A stretch of 64,000 nt of DNA, taken from the NCBI RefSeq assembly GCF_900091515.1, contig NZ_LT607410.1, forward strand, positions 5,456,001 to 5,520,000, given 5' to 3'. Both the position numbers and the translations under genes were made by a program. Positions 9,397 through 19,514 of the stretch are shown here, piece after piece (position 1 is the stretch's first letter; each line of letters starts with the position of its first letter). The notes below the pieces were generated by a model. That model searched no databases, was not told where the DNA came from, and saw nothing but the letters and a program-made list of their open reading frames with translations. Origin of the DNA: Micromonospora purpureochromogenes (GTDB lineage: Bacteria; Actinomycetota; Actinomycetes; Mycobacteriales; Micromonosporaceae).

Positions 9397-10074
9397 TCAG
9401 GCCTCGCGCGGGGCGGGTGCCGGAGCGCCACCCTCGCCGCCCTCGCCCCCCTCGGCCTGCTCGGCGACCTCGCGGGGCAGCCGCAGCGGCAGCGGCTCGC
9501 GGACCGGCTTCGCCTCCTGCCCCCGGTCGACGACCAGGCCGTCCAGGCACTCGGCCAGCGGCCCGGCCGCGGCCGGGTTGGTGGCGGCGGCGCCCTGGTA
9601 GACACCGCGGACCATCCAGCGCGGCCCGTCGATGCCGACGAAGCGCAGGTCGGTCAGGCCGTCCGGGGTGCGTACCCGGGCGTGCAGCTCGGTGCCGTAC
9701 TCGCCCTCGACCTCCTGGCCGGCGGCGCCGTCGGCGAAGAGGGACTGGCGGATCTCCTCGCGCACCTCGTCCCAGATTCCCTCGGACCGGGGCGCGGCGA
9801 AGACGCCGAGCTGGAGGGCGTTCTCCCCGTGCACCAGCACGACCTGCTGGATCACGCCCTGCGGGTCGGCCTGCACGCGCACCTCGACGCCGGGCACCGC
9901 CGGGATGTGCAGGCTGCCCAGGTCGAGCCGCTGCACGCCGTCCGGCGCCTCCGAGCTGTCGTACGGGCCGCGCGACGGACCCGTCGGCTCGGCGTCGTAC
10001 GAGTCGAGGACCTCGGCGGCCCGCTCGTCACGGGCACCCCGCCCGCCGTCGGCCCGCTTCCGGCTGAAGATCAC
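9397..10074 (-). CDS. DUF3710 family protein
   Basis: 225-residue soluble protein of unknown function. After a charged, disordered N-terminus (residues 1-40) comes the conserved DUF3710 core (LGSLHIPAVPGVEVRVQ ... VVLVHGENALQLGVFAAPR ... GIWDEVREEI ... RFVGIDGPRWMVRGVY). The C-terminus is Glu/Gly/Pro-rich low complexity. GTG at 10074 has GGAGG nine bases upstream; the GTG at 10083 would abut that site and is less likely. It sits 25 bases downstream of dut, an arrangement commonly conserved in actinobacteria, and is probably co-transcribed with it. Confidence 0.88.
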   Translation of the reverse strand: MIFSRKRADGGRGARDERAAEVLDSYDAEPTGPSRGPYDSSEAPDGVQRLDLGSLHIPAVPGVEVRVQADPQGVIQQVVLVHGENALQLGVFAAPRSEGIWDEVREEIRQSLFADGAAGQEVEGEYGTELHARVRTPDGLTDLRFVGIDGPRWMVRGVYQGAAATNPAAAGPLAECLDGLVVDRGQEAKPVREPLPLRLPREVAEQAEGGEGGEGGAPAPAPREA

Positions 10075-10099
10075 TGCGCCCACCCTCCGCTGTTCGCAC

Positions 10100-10627
10100 T
10101 CACCCTGCCACCTCTTCCGTCTGTCCGCCCGCCCGGTCGGGATCTTCCCGTCGGCCGGTCGAGGGCGGCGGCACCAGACCGGCGTGTCCGCCAGTCGAGC
10201 CGTGTCCACCGGCCCCGCGCCGTGACCCGGGCAGCTCGGCCACCGGCTGGAAATCCGCCCGCTCCACCCGCTGGACAACGAGCTGCGCGATGCGATCGCC
10301 ACGGGAGATCTTCGCCGGCCTGTCCCGATCATGGTTGATCAGGTTGACCAGGATCTCACCCCGGTAGCCGGCGTCGACCGTACCGGGCGCGTTGAGCACC
10401 GTCACGCCGAGCCTGGCGGCCAGGCCGGAGCGCGGGTGCACCAGGCCGACGTACCCCTCCGGCAGCGCCAGCGCCACCCCGGTCGGGACCAGAGCCCGGC
10501 CGCCGGGAGGCAGCTCGACGTCCGCGGCGGCCACCAGGTCGGCGCCGGCGTCACCGGGATGGGCGTACGCGGGCAGCGGCAGCTCCGGGTCGAGCTGCCG
10601 CACGGGCACGGGTACGACGTGGGTCAC
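10100..10627 (-). CDS. dut: dUTP diphosphatase
   Basis: Trimeric dUTPase that hydrolyses dUTP to dUMP and pyrophosphate, keeping uracil out of DNA and supplying thymidylate synthesis. All five motifs are visible: PGDAGADL, the [10 protein letters not shown] phosphate loop, [11 protein letters not shown] with the catalytic Asp/Tyr, [11 protein letters not shown], and a Gly-rich C-terminal arm ([14 protein letters not shown]). The 175-residue product carries a ~20-residue Pro/Arg-rich tail beyond that arm. GTG start at 10627 has GAGGGAGC upstream. It diverges from a DUF3093 gene over 85 bases. Confidence 0.95.
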   Translation of the reverse strand: MTHVVPVPVRQLDPELPLPAYAHPGDAGADLVAAADVELPPGGRALVPTGVALALPEGYVGLVHPRSGLAARLGVTVLNAPGTVDAGYRGEILVNLINHDRDRPAKISRGDRIAQLVVQRVERADFQPVAELPGSRRGAGGHGSTGGHAGLVPPPSTGRREDPDRAGGQTEEVAG

Positions 10628-10699
10628 GGTGCTCCCTCTTCCGTCGAGTTCTGGGGGTGGCCCTGCCATCCTGCCGGGTCGGACTGCCACCGCGCGCCG

Positions 10700-10705
10700 T
10701 ACCCT
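10700..10705 (+). promoter_or_regulatory. Putative -10 of leaderless DUF3093 mRNA
   Basis: TACCCT is followed by 7 bases and then the GTG start at 10713, with no room for a ribosome-binding site between the expected transcription start and GTG. This is the standard geometry for a leaderless actinobacterial gene. Confidence 0.55.
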
Positions 10706-10712
10706 CGCAGGT

Positions 10713-11213
10713 GTGAGCGTGTCGCCTTCCCCGTCCTCGCCGGCCCCGCGCACCGCGGCGGCCGCGGAGCACTCCGAACGGCTGAGTCTGCCCTGGTGGC
10801 TCTGGGTGGCCGGGCTGGCCCTGTCCGGGCTACTGGCCGCCGAGCTGTGGATGGGCGCCCCCGGGGTGCGGGCCTGGCTGCCCTTCGTGGTCCTCCCGCC
10901 GGCGACGGCGGTCGCGCTGTGGTGGCTGGGCCGGGTCCGGGTGGCGGTGCGCGACGGCGAGCTGTTCGTGGACGACGCCCACCTGCCGGTGCGGTACGTG
11001 GCGGACGTGGTCCCGTTGGACGCCGCCGGGCGCCGCGAGGTCCTCGGCGTGGGCGCGGATCCGCTGGCCTTCGTGGTGCAGCGGCCCTGGATCGGCGGCG
11101 CGGTGCAGGTGGTGCTGGACGACCCCGCCGACCCGACCCCGTTCTGGGTGGTCAGCACCCGTCATCCGGTCGAGCTGGCCCGCGCGGTCATGGCCGCTCG
11201 CGACCCGGCCTGA
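10713..11213 (+). CDS. DUF3093 family membrane protein
   Basis: 166-residue protein with two adjacent membrane segments (about residues 28-48 and 53-73, [20 protein letters not shown] and a following hydrophobic helix) and a C-terminal beta-rich domain of the DUF3093 type ([20 protein letters not shown], ending [14 protein letters not shown]). Function unknown; it resembles PH-like membrane-proximal domains. The dut/DUF3093 divergent neighbourhood is common in actinobacteria. The message is probably leaderless. It converges on the next gene with only 4 bases between stop codons. Confidence 0.85.
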   Translation: MSVSPSPSSPAPRTAAAAEHSERLSLPWWLWVAGLALSGLLAAELWMGAPGVRAWLPFVVLPPATAVALWWLGRVRVAVRDGELFVDDAHLPVRYVADVVPLDAAGRREVLGVGADPLAFVVQRPWIGGAVQVVLDDPADPTPFWVVSTRHPVELARAVMAARDPA

Positions 11214-11217
11214 CTCC

Positions 11218-12534
11218 TCAGGGCAGGGCCCGCCGGCCGCCGGGCAGTGCCCCGCCCTTGCGACGCAGGTCCCAGCGGATCTCGTCGGCGAGGGTCCTGG
11301 TGGCCCGCCGGTTGAGGTAGCTGGCCACGGCCGCGCCGGTGAGGAACGGCCCCAGCGTGGTCAGGTTGCGCCCGAACCGCTTGAGCATCGTGTCGCGCAG
11401 CTCCTTGCGGGCCGCGGTGCCGAGTACCGCGCCGACGCCGACCCCGGGCGTCATCGGGTTGATCCCGCGTTGGTTGGCCCAGGACTGCATCAGGGCGATC
11501 GCCCGCTGGCTGCCGCCGGTGGGCAGCGGCACGTGGTAGACCTCGTGCAGCTCGCCGATGAGCTTCAGCTCGATCGCCACCACGGCGACGGTCTCGGCGG
11601 CCAGCAGCACGGGCGCCGAGAGCAGGGTCGGGGTGGCCACCCACTCCACGGCGGCGATGCCGCCGCCGGCCGCACCCACCCCGGCGGTGGCCCGGGCGGC
11701 GTTGCGGATGAGGCGCTCGGCCAGTGCCTCGTCGTCGAGTCCGGGGAAGTGGCGGCGCAGCGTGGCCAGGTCCCGGACGGGGATGTGCGGCGCCACGTCG
11801 GCGACCGTGTCGGTCATCCAGCGCAGCGCGGCCTTCGGCTTGAACAGGTCGGCCAGCCCGCGGGCCCGCGCCAGCCCGACCAGCCGGGTGAGCAGTTGGC
11901 GGCGGCGGGCCGGCTCGATGTCGTCGGCGGTCAGCGCGGCGACGGTGGCACCGAGCTCCTCAGCGGCCCGATCGGCCGATTCCGGCGTGCCGGACGTCGG
12001 GCCGGCGCCGGACGGTGCCGCCTGCCGCGCACCGGTGGCCCCGGCGCCCGGGAGGTGCCTGCGCAGCGTGGCCAGGTCCCGGACCGGGATGTGCGGCGCC
12101 ACGTTGGAGACCGTGTCGGTCATCCAGCGCAGCGCGGCCTTCGGCTTGGACAGGTCGGCCAGCCCGCGGGCGCGCGCCAGCAGTTGACGGCGGCGGGCCG
12201 GCTCGATGTCGTCGGCGGTCAGCGCGGCGACGGTGGCACCGAGCTCCTCAGCGGCCCGGTCCGCCGATTCCGGCGTGTCGAACGGCGCGTCGAGGGTGCC
12301 GCCGGCCGCTCCGGCCGCGCCACCGGACGTCGGGTCGGCGCCGGACGGTGCCGCCTCCCGGTCACCGGTGGCCCCGGTGCGCGGGCCGCCGGTGCCGTCC
12401 GGGCGGTGGGTGGCACCCGACTCCGGGCGCGTGGTGGCTCCCGGCTGCGCCGGGGCGTCCGCCGCGGCGCCGGGGCGCGGCCCGGTCGGCGTACCCCCCG
12501 CCGGCCCACCGGCCCGCTCGTCGCGTTCGCTCAT
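11218..12534 (-). CDS. Conserved actinobacterial protein with internal tandem duplication
   Basis: 438 residues. Residues 1-90 are a disordered Pro/Ala/Gly-rich segment. Two near-identical ~75-residue units follow, each running from PESADRAAEELGATVAALTA to VRDLATLRRH. The first copy lacks six residues (TRLVGL) present in the second between RRQLL and ARARGLADL. The C-terminal ~220 residues carry the ancestral domain, with hydrophobic stretches (LLSAPVLLAAETVAVVAIEL; GPFLTGAAVASYL) resembling membrane-associated EcsC-like proteins. That family assignment is weak. No function is proposed. ATG at 12534; isolated leftward gene between convergent DUF3093 and DUF4193. Confidence 0.7.
   Translation of the reverse strand: MSERDERAGGPAGGTPTGPRPGAAADAPAQPGATTRPESGATHRPDGTGGPRTGATGDREAAPSGADPTSGGAAGAAGGTLDAPFDTPESADRAAEELGATVAALTADDIEPARRRQLLARARGLADLSKPKAALRWMTDTVSNVAPHIPVRDLATLRRHLPGAGATGARQAAPSGAGPTSGTPESADRAAEELGATVAALTADDIEPARRRQLLTRLVGLARARGLADLFKPKAALRWMTDTVADVAPHIPVRDLATLRRHFPGLDDEALAERLIRNAARATAGVGAAGGGIAAVEWVATPTLLSAPVLLAAETVAVVAIELKLIGELHEVYHVPLPTGGSQRAIALMQSWANQRGINPMTPGVGVGAVLGTAARKELRDTMLKRFGRNLTTLGPFLTGAAVASYLNRRATRTLADEIRWDLRRKGGALPGGRRALP
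11755..12385. repeat. Tandem duplication of ~310 bp inside a coding region
   Basis: The block 11755-12044 recurs at 12061-12385. The offset between copies is 306 bases at one end and 333 at the other, so small in-frame indels have occurred, including 18 bases missing from the copy encoding the N-terminal unit. Long stretches are identical including third codon positions, for example the region encoding ELGATVAALTADDIEPARRR, pointing to a recent duplication. Confidence 0.9.
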
Positions 12535-12624
12535 ACCGCCCGACCTCCCGTGCTCCCGTCGGCGTGGTCACCGCCCGTTACGAGTCAAGCAGCTCCCCGC
12601 CGCCCCCGCACGGCAGCTCGGGCA

Positions 12625-12652
12625 GCGGCGGCCCCGTCGTGGCGGCCGCCGC
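12625..12652 (-). terminator. Possible terminator of DUF4193 gene
   Basis: A 9-bp perfect GC stem (12625-12633 with 12644-12652) and a 10-base loop sit 18 bases beyond the DUF4193 stop codon on the minus strand. No T-tract. Confidence 0.45.
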
Positions 12653-12669
12653 CGATGTGCGGTTCAGGG

Positions 12670-12966
12670 TCAGACGCACTCGCGGCAGATCAACTCGCCG
12701 TTGCGCTCCACCGCCAGCTGGCTCCGGTGGTGGACCAGGAAGCAGCGGCCGCAACGGAACTCGTCCTGCTGCATCGGCAGGACCTTGACGGTCAGCTCCT
12801 CGTCGGCCAGGTCGGCGCCGGGCAGCTCGAAGCTCTCGGCCACCTCGGCCTCGTCGACGTCCACGGCGCCCGACTGTGAGTCGACCCGCCGGGCCTTGAG
12901 CTCTTCCAGGCTGTCCTCGCCGAGGTCGACCTCGTCGCGACGCGGGGCGTCGTAGTCGGTGGCCAT
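12670..12966 (-). CDS. DUF4193 family protein
   Basis: 98-residue acidic protein. Starts MATDYDAPRRDE and ends with a zinc-finger-like cysteine pair set: FRCGRCFLVHHRSQLA ... LICRECV (CxxC ... CxxC). This layout is the DUF4193 family, near-universal in actinobacteria and of unknown function; in mycobacteria the homologue is reported as important for growth. ATG at 12966 lies after GGAGAGTGAACCG. Zinc binding is inferred from the cysteine spacing. Confidence 0.9.
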   Translation of the reverse strand: MATDYDAPRRDEVDLGEDSLEELKARRVDSQSGAVDVDEAEVAESFELPGADLADEELTVKVLPMQQDEFRCGRCFLVHHRSQLAVERNGELICRECV

Positions 12967-13385
12967 CGGTTCACTCTCCCATATCGATATTGTCGCTTCC
13001 GGTTGTAACGCCGGACGACGTTGTTTCGGTTCCCACTGGCCGGCCACCCTTTGTGTCGGTCACCCGACCCACCGGCCGCTCGGGCCGGGGGCCGACAGGG
13101 GCCTCCCCCAGCGAGCGCGGAACCTTACCCCCCTCGGGCGAGGCATGTATACCGCCCTCGTGGCTGAGATGTACGCCCCAGCCCCCCGAGTTGTTCCCAA
13201 TGTGACTCAGGCGACACGAAGATAGGGGTAGTAGTACCCGCTTCCCGGATGGCGCGCCGGCATGTCGGACTGTTTCCACGCGACGGTCGGACAACCGTTA
13301 ACCTCAGCGGCGTACTCGACGGCCGGCGGGGCGGCCCGACCACCGGCTGGCCGCCGCCACCCATCACTGTCCGGGGAGCGCCCAG
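12967..13385. other. Intergenic region between DUF4193 and LytR_C genes
   Basis: 419 bases without a supported gene, between divergent genes. It holds the perfect palindrome ATATCGATAT at 12981-12990, unusually AT-rich for this genome and only 15 bases before the DUF4193 start, a plausible operator or -10 region. Small ORFs across it have no recognisable product. No firm promoter for the LytR_C gene could be assigned. Confidence 0.5.
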
Positions 13386-13916
13386 ATGAGTTTTGCGCGA
13401 GTGCGAGCACTCGTTGTCGTCGGTCTGCTGGCGGTGGTCGCCCTGGTCTTCGTCGTCGTCGCCATGGTGCGGGACACGCAGGGCAAGGCGGGCGCGGCCG
13501 GGGGCTGCCCCGAGGGCTGGCCGCTCGCCGACATCACCCTGCGCGAGCCGAAGGACGTGAAGATCAACGTCTTCAACGCCACCGACCAGATCGGCCTGGC
13601 CGGCAACATCGCCGACGACTTCCGCAACCGGAAGTTCCAGGTGAAGAAGACGGCCACCGCGCCGAAGGGCGTCGACGAGGTGGCGGTGCTGCGCTATGGC
13701 CCCAAGGGCGTCGGCTCCGCGCACCTGCTGCGGGCCTACTTCCTGAACAACGCCGAGCCCGTGTACGACGCCAAGCGCAAGGACGACATTGTCGACGTCG
13801 TGCTCGGCAACGGCTTTCAGCAGCTGGCCACCACCACCGAGGTGAACCAGTCCCTGGGCGACCTGGGCGCGCCCGAGGCGCCGGCCGGCTCCTGCCCGAT
13901 GCCGATCGAGAAGTGA
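13386..13916 (+). CDS. LytR C-terminal domain (LytR_C) membrane-anchored protein
   Basis: 176 residues: one N-terminal membrane anchor (residues ~8-30, VRALVVVGLLAVVALVFVVV) and an extracytoplasmic LytR_C domain (VKINVFNATDQIGLAGNIADD ... VDVVLGNGFQQL). Stand-alone LytR_C proteins in actinobacteria are thought to accompany LytR-CpsA-Psr cell-wall ligases, but no ligase is adjacent here, so the role is unassigned. ATG at 13386 follows GGGGAGCGCCCAG. Confidence 0.82.
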   Translation: MSFARVRALVVVGLLAVVALVFVVVAMVRDTQGKAGAAGGCPEGWPLADITLREPKDVKINVFNATDQIGLAGNIADDFRNRKFQVKKTATAPKGVDEVAVLRYGPKGVGSAHLLRAYFLNNAEPVYDAKRKDDIVDVVLGNGFQQLATTTEVNQSLGDLGAPEAPAGSCPMPIEK

Positions 13917-13960
13917 CCGTTCGGCCAGCCGGGAAGGCGGGCCGACCGGACTGATCTGAC

Positions 13961-13996
13961 CGAAACGGCGGTGTCCCCCGGGACACCGCCGTTTCG
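13961..13996. terminator. Bidirectional terminator hairpin
   Basis: Perfect 16-bp inverted repeat with a 4-base loop (CGAAACGGCGGTGTCC, loop CCCG, then the complement) between convergent LytR_C and inositol monophosphatase genes. The stem ends in GTTTCG rather than a T-tract. Confidence 0.85.
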
Positions 13997-14038
13997 CTGT
14001 CGGAGAACGGACGGCGCGCGTGGGCCGGGTCCGGGCGG

Positions 14039-14857
14039 TCAGGGGCCGCCGGAGGCGTCGAGGTCGGCGAGCCGGTCGTGCAGCGGCGCGAAGAGCGCCG
14101 GCGGCGCGGCGATCACCAGGTCCGGGCCGGCCGGCCGGCCACCCAGCCCGGCGACCCGCAGTCCCGCCTCGGCGGCCACCAGGCCGCCGGCCGCCTGGTC
14201 CCAGGCGGCCAGCCCCTTCTCGTAGTAGGCGTCCACCCGCCCCTCGGCGGCCAGGCAGAGGTCCAGCGCGGCGGCGCCGAGCCGGCGGATGTCGCGGACG
14301 TGCGGGATCAGCTCGGCGATCACCCGGGCCTGGTGCGAACGGCGCGCCGGGTCGTAGCCGAATCCGGTGGCGACCAGCGCCTGGCCCAGGTCGACCTCGA
14401 TCGAGCAGCTCAGCCGCTGCCCGTCGCGCCAGGCCCCGCCGCCCGCGGTGGCGGTCCACTCCTCGCCGGTGAACACGTTGCGCACCACCCCGGCGACCAC
14501 CTCGCCGTCGACCTCGGCGGCCAGCGACACCGCGCAGTACGGCAACCCGTAGAGGTAGTTCACCGTGCCGTCGATCGGGTCGACGATCCAGCGCACGCCG
14601 CTGGCCGCACCGTCGGCCGCGCCGGCCCCGTACTCCTCGCCGAGGACGGCGTCGTCGGGGCGTACCCGGTGCAGCGCGTCGAGGACCTGGCGCTCGACGG
14701 CGCGGTCCGCGGCGGTGACCACGTCCGTGACGGTGCTCTTGGTGGCGGCGACCGACACCCCCTCGGCGCGCATCCGGTGCGCGGTGGCCGCGGCCTGCCG
14801 GGCGACATCGATCGCGATCGCGAGCAGTTCGGCCGGTTCCGGCGCCGAACGAGTCAT
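14039..14857 (-). CDS. Inositol monophosphatase family protein
   Basis: 272-residue Mg2+-dependent sugar-phosphatase fold, expected to hydrolyse inositol-1-phosphate or a related phosphate (NADP, histidinol-P or sugar phosphates are possible alternatives in this family). Metal-site motifs are all present: GEE (73-75), DPIDGT (93-98) and [14 protein letters not shown] near the C-terminus. ATG at 14857 with GGAAGGGG upstream; a longer in-frame start at 14926 would add unconserved residues. It lies divergent to the principal sigma factor gene. Exact substrate unresolved. Confidence 0.9.
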   Translation of the reverse strand: MTRSAPEPAELLAIAIDVARQAAATAHRMRAEGVSVAATKSTVTDVVTAADRAVERQVLDALHRVRPDDAVLGEEYGAGAADGAASGVRWIVDPIDGTVNYLYGLPYCAVSLAAEVDGEVVAGVVRNVFTGEEWTATAGGGAWRDGQRLSCSIEVDLGQALVATGFGYDPARRSHQARVIAELIPHVRDIRRLGAAALDLCLAAEGRVDAYYEKGLAAWDQAAGGLVAAEAGLRVAGLGGRPAGPDLVIAAPPALFAPLHDRLADLDASGGP

Positions 14858-15144
14858 GGTTCGTCCCCTTCCCGCACGATCGGGACGCCCCGCCGTGCGC
14901 GCGGGTATCATCCTTACAAAGTCCACATCTGCGCCGAATCGGCGGTCCCCGCCGCCGGTACCCCGTGCGCCGCAGGATGATCGCCGCAGACGGCGTTACA
15001 ATTCACCCTGCCCACGCGCCACGGACCGCCGCCGGACGGCCGGCCCGGGACACGGGGGTCCCTCAACGACATCGCCCGGCACGGTGCCCCACGCTGCGCC
15101 GGACGACCCGGCCGTGCCCGCTCTTCGCCTCCGGAAGGTCATTC

Positions 15145-16758
<1,614 letters not shown>

Positions 16759-17005
16759 CCCCTTCACGTCAACCAGCCGTGTCGGTTTGACCACTAGCCG
16801 TAGAACACTCAAAGGTGATCGGTCGGTTGCCTGTTTGTGATCGTTGACGTGGCACCCTTGACACACGGCACACTGTCTCCCTGCCATGTGTGACCTCGGT
16901 CGCCCGCGGGCACACAGGGAAGGCAGGGCCCGACGAGGGTGTTGCACGATGGGTGAGCAACGACCGAAGAGAGTGTTCATCGGTGACGACCAGAGGAGGA
17001 AGGCG

Positions 17006-17239
17006 ATGACCCCGACCCTCACGCCGCCGCCCGAGACGGTGGCTCCCCCAGCCGCCGATGAACGGTGCGACCGCTGCAATGCTGCCGGCAAGCTCCGGAT
17101 CACTCTGGCGGGTGGGAGCGAGCTGGTGTTCTGTGGGCACCACGCGAACAAGTACGCGGAGGATCTCGTGAAGATCACCGTGAAGTACGCGACGGACCCG
17201 GAGTTCAGCTGGCGTGGCGCCGATCTGATGGCGAACTGA
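17006..17239 (+). CDS. DUF7455 family small protein
   Basis: 77-residue protein found immediately downstream of the principal sigma gene in related actinobacteria. Contains CDRCNAAGKLRITLAGGSELVFCGHH, a potential Cys2/Cys-His zinc site. Function unknown. ATG at 17006 is chosen over ATG at 16949 because of the strong AGAGGAGGAAGG immediately upstream. The 247-base gap after rpoD contains TTGACA at 16858 as a possible -35, but no good -10 was found. Confidence 0.85.
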   Translation: MTPTLTPPPETVAPPAADERCDRCNAAGKLRITLAGGSELVFCGHHANKYAEDLVKITVKYATDPEFSWRGADLMAN

Positions 17240-17264
17240 ATCCGCAACCACATAACGACGACAT

Positions 17265-17300
17265 AGCCGGCCGGGAGCCCCAAGGGGCTCCCGGCCGGCT
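17265..17300 (+). terminator. Strong terminator hairpin after DUF7455 gene
   Basis: Perfect 17-bp stem (17265-17281 with 17284-17300) around AA, i.e. a tight loop, 25 bases after the stop codon. Confidence 0.85.
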
Positions 17301-17323
17301 TCGTCTGCGCTCTCTCCCCCACC

Positions 17324-17399
17324 GCGCCCCGCGCCCCGCGCCCCGCGCCCCGCGCCCCGCGCCCCGCGCCCCGCGCCCCGCGCCCCGCGCCCCGCGCCC
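17324..17399. repeat. (GCGCCCC)n heptamer tandem repeat, ~11 units
   Basis: Ten perfect 7-base units from 17324 to 17393 plus a partial unit. Read on the minus strand it is (GGGGCGC)n, guanine-quadruplex prone. On that strand it directly follows the hairpin at 17400-17477, downstream of the helicase stop codon. Confidence 0.95.
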
Positions 17400-17477
17400 A
17401 AGATCCGCGCACTTTCACGGAATGAGTGGCCTCGACGCGCCGAATAGCCACACTTTCCGTGAAAGTGCCGGGATCTT
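17400..17477 (-). repeat. Long imperfect hairpin next to G-rich repeat
   Basis: Arms 17400-17422 and 17455-17477 match at 21 of 23 positions; the 32-base loop contains a second small pairing (GTGGC/GCCAC). It starts 36 bases beyond the helicase stop (minus strand) and is followed by the G-rich heptamer repeat. Similar architecture to 32678-32816. Confidence 0.85.
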
Positions 17478-17513
17478 GACCCGGGCCGTATGGGGTGGCC
17501 GGGGCGGATGGGG

Positions 17514-19247
17514 TCAGAGGGTCTGGACGGTGGCGATGCGCTCTTCGAGCTGCTCGATGGTGGCCTGGGCGCTGGGCGGGCCGCCGCAGAGTCGGCGCAG
17601 CTCGGCGTGGATCTTGCCGTGCGGCTGGCCGGTGCGGTGGTGCCGGGCGGCCACCAGGGCGTTCAGCTGGCGGCGCAGGGCCACCCGACGCTGGGCGGCA
17701 CTCATCGGTGCGGCCGGGGCCGCAGGGGCCTCAGCGGCCGGCTCAGCGGTCTGCGTGGACGCCCGCCGGCGCTGCGCGGCGAGCTGTTCGGCCTGCCGCT
17801 TGGTGAGCAGCATGGAGACCTGGTCGGCGGTGAGCAGACCGGGCAGGCCGAGGTATTCCTCCTCCTCGGGGGTGCCGGCCTGGGCGGCGGTGCCGAAGGA
17901 GGCGCCGTCGAAGATGACCTGGTCCAGCTCGGCGGTCGCCGAGAGCGCCGTGAAGCGCTTCTCCAGCTCACCGCTGGCCTGGTCGTCGCGTTGGGCGCGC
18001 TCCAGCAGGTCGTCGTCGAAGCCGTTGGACTCCTTGGGCTTGCCGAGCACGTGGTCCCGCTCGGCCTCCATCTCGCTGGCCAGCCCGAGCAGGTGCGGCA
18101 CGCTCGGCACGAAGACCGAGGCGGTCTCCCCCGGCCGGCGGGCCCGCACGAAACGCCCGATCGCCTGGGCGAAGTAGAGCGGGGTGCTGGCGCTGGTGGC
18201 GTAGACGCCCACCGCCAGTCGGGGAAGGTCGACGCCCTCGGACACCATCCGGACCGCGACCAGCCAGCGCTGCTCGGACGCCGCGAACGTCGCGATCCGC
18301 GCGGACGCCCCCACGTCGTCGGAGAGCACCACCGCGGCCTTCTCGCCGGTCAACTGCTCGATCAGCTTCGCGTACGAGCGGGCGTTCTGCTGGTCGCTGG
18401 CGATGACGAGGCCACCCGCGTCCGGCATGCCGGCGTTGCGCAGCACGGTCAGCCGGGCGTCGGCGGCCCGCAGCACCTGGGGCATCCAGTCCCCGGCCGG
18501 GTCCAGGGCGGTACGCCAGGCCTGCGCCACCAGGTCCTGCGTCATCGGCTCACCCAGCCGCGCCGCCAGCTCGTCGCCGGCGTTGGTGCGCCACCGGGTC
18601 TCCCCCGAGTACGCCAGGAACAGCACCGGCCGCACCACGCCGTCGCGCAGCGCGTCGGAGTAGCCGTAGACCGAGTCGGCGCGGGAGCGCAGCAGCCCGT
18701 CACCGCCGCGCTCATAGGTGACGAACGGGATGGGGTTGTCGTCGGAGCGGAACGGCGTACCGGTGAGCATCAGCCGGCGTACCGCGGGCTCGAAGGCGGC
18801 CTTGACCCCGTCGCCCCAGGACCGGGAGTCGCCGGCGTGGTGGATCTCGTCGAGGATGACCAGCGTGCGCCGGGTCATGGTGCGCCGTCGGTGCACCTGC
18901 GGGGCCATGCCGACCTGGGCGTAGGTGACGACCGCGCCGTGGAAGTCGGCGGCGGAGTGCACGTCGGCGTTGCGGAACGCGGCGTCGAGCTGGATGCCGA
19001 CCCGGGCGGCGGCGCTCGCCCACTGGGTCTTCAGGTGCTCGGTCGGGGCGACCACGGTGACCGCCTCGACGGTGCCGTCCACGAGCAGCTCGGCGGCGAT
19101 CCGCAGGGCGAAGGTGGTCTTACCGGCGCCGGGGGTGGCGACCGCGGTGAAGTCGTCGGTGCGGCGGCGCAGGTACTCCACCATCGCCTTGCGTTGCCAG
19201 GCACGCAGGGGCGGGAACGTCTCTAGCGCCGGCAACCGGGCTGCCAC
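17514..19247 (-). CDS. DEAD/DEAH-box superfamily 2 helicase
   Basis: 577 residues. Walker A ATPGAGKTT (~38-46), DEIHH box (~135), motif III-like LTGTPFRSDD, and a C-terminal helicase domain with SEGVDLPRLAVGVYAT and QAIGRFVRARRPGE. The last ~120 residues are a charged/Ala-rich tail with coiled-coil character. Related to the XPB/UvrB-like helicases that act on DNA, precise role unknown. GTG at 19247 has AGAGGAG upstream and begins right before the conserved PPLRAWQRKAM Q-motif-like region; a longer ORF to 19382 lacks conservation. The 267-base gap upstream shows no supported gene. Confidence 0.88.
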   Translation of the reverse strand: MAARLPALETFPPLRAWQRKAMVEYLRRRTDDFTAVATPGAGKTTFALRIAAELLVDGTVEAVTVVAPTEHLKTQWASAAARVGIQLDAAFRNADVHSAADFHGAVVTYAQVGMAPQVHRRRTMTRRTLVILDEIHHAGDSRSWGDGVKAAFEPAVRRLMLTGTPFRSDDNPIPFVTYERGGDGLLRSRADSVYGYSDALRDGVVRPVLFLAYSGETRWRTNAGDELAARLGEPMTQDLVAQAWRTALDPAGDWMPQVLRAADARLTVLRNAGMPDAGGLVIASDQQNARSYAKLIEQLTGEKAAVVLSDDVGASARIATFAASEQRWLVAVRMVSEGVDLPRLAVGVYATSASTPLYFAQAIGRFVRARRPGETASVFVPSVPHLLGLASEMEAERDHVLGKPKESNGFDDDLLERAQRDDQASGELEKRFTALSATAELDQVIFDGASFGTAAQAGTPEEEEYLGLPGLLTADQVSMLLTKRQAEQLAAQRRRASTQTAEPAAEAPAAPAAPMSAAQRRVALRRQLNALVAARHHRTGQPHGKIHAELRRLCGGPPSAQATIEQLEERIATVQTL

Positions 19248-19514
19248 GCGAGGCTCCTCTCCGACCGCACCATGGCGGACCCCGGCCGAGGGCCACGGGT
19301 ACCGCCGCCCATGAAAACGCCTCCGCGCAGAAGATGCCGCGAAGGCCGACTCAGCATAACCAGCACAGGCCGCTCGCCCCACTCGACGCCACGCTGGTCA
19401 CATCCGCCACCCCCGCCCGCGCCCCGCCCGATCCGCTCTGCGGCGTGTCGCGCCCCCGGGGACACCCCGCGACCCCGGGCAAAGCGCGCGGCGCGGTAGG
19501 AAGCGACTGAGTGG

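Noticed and set aside
13200-13260. Short inverted repeat GGGTA-GTAG-TACCC as a terminator
   Set aside because: Only 5 bp of stem, not positioned after a gene end.
17324-17399. CRISPR-like tandem array
   Set aside because: Seven-base units without spacers; a microsatellite.
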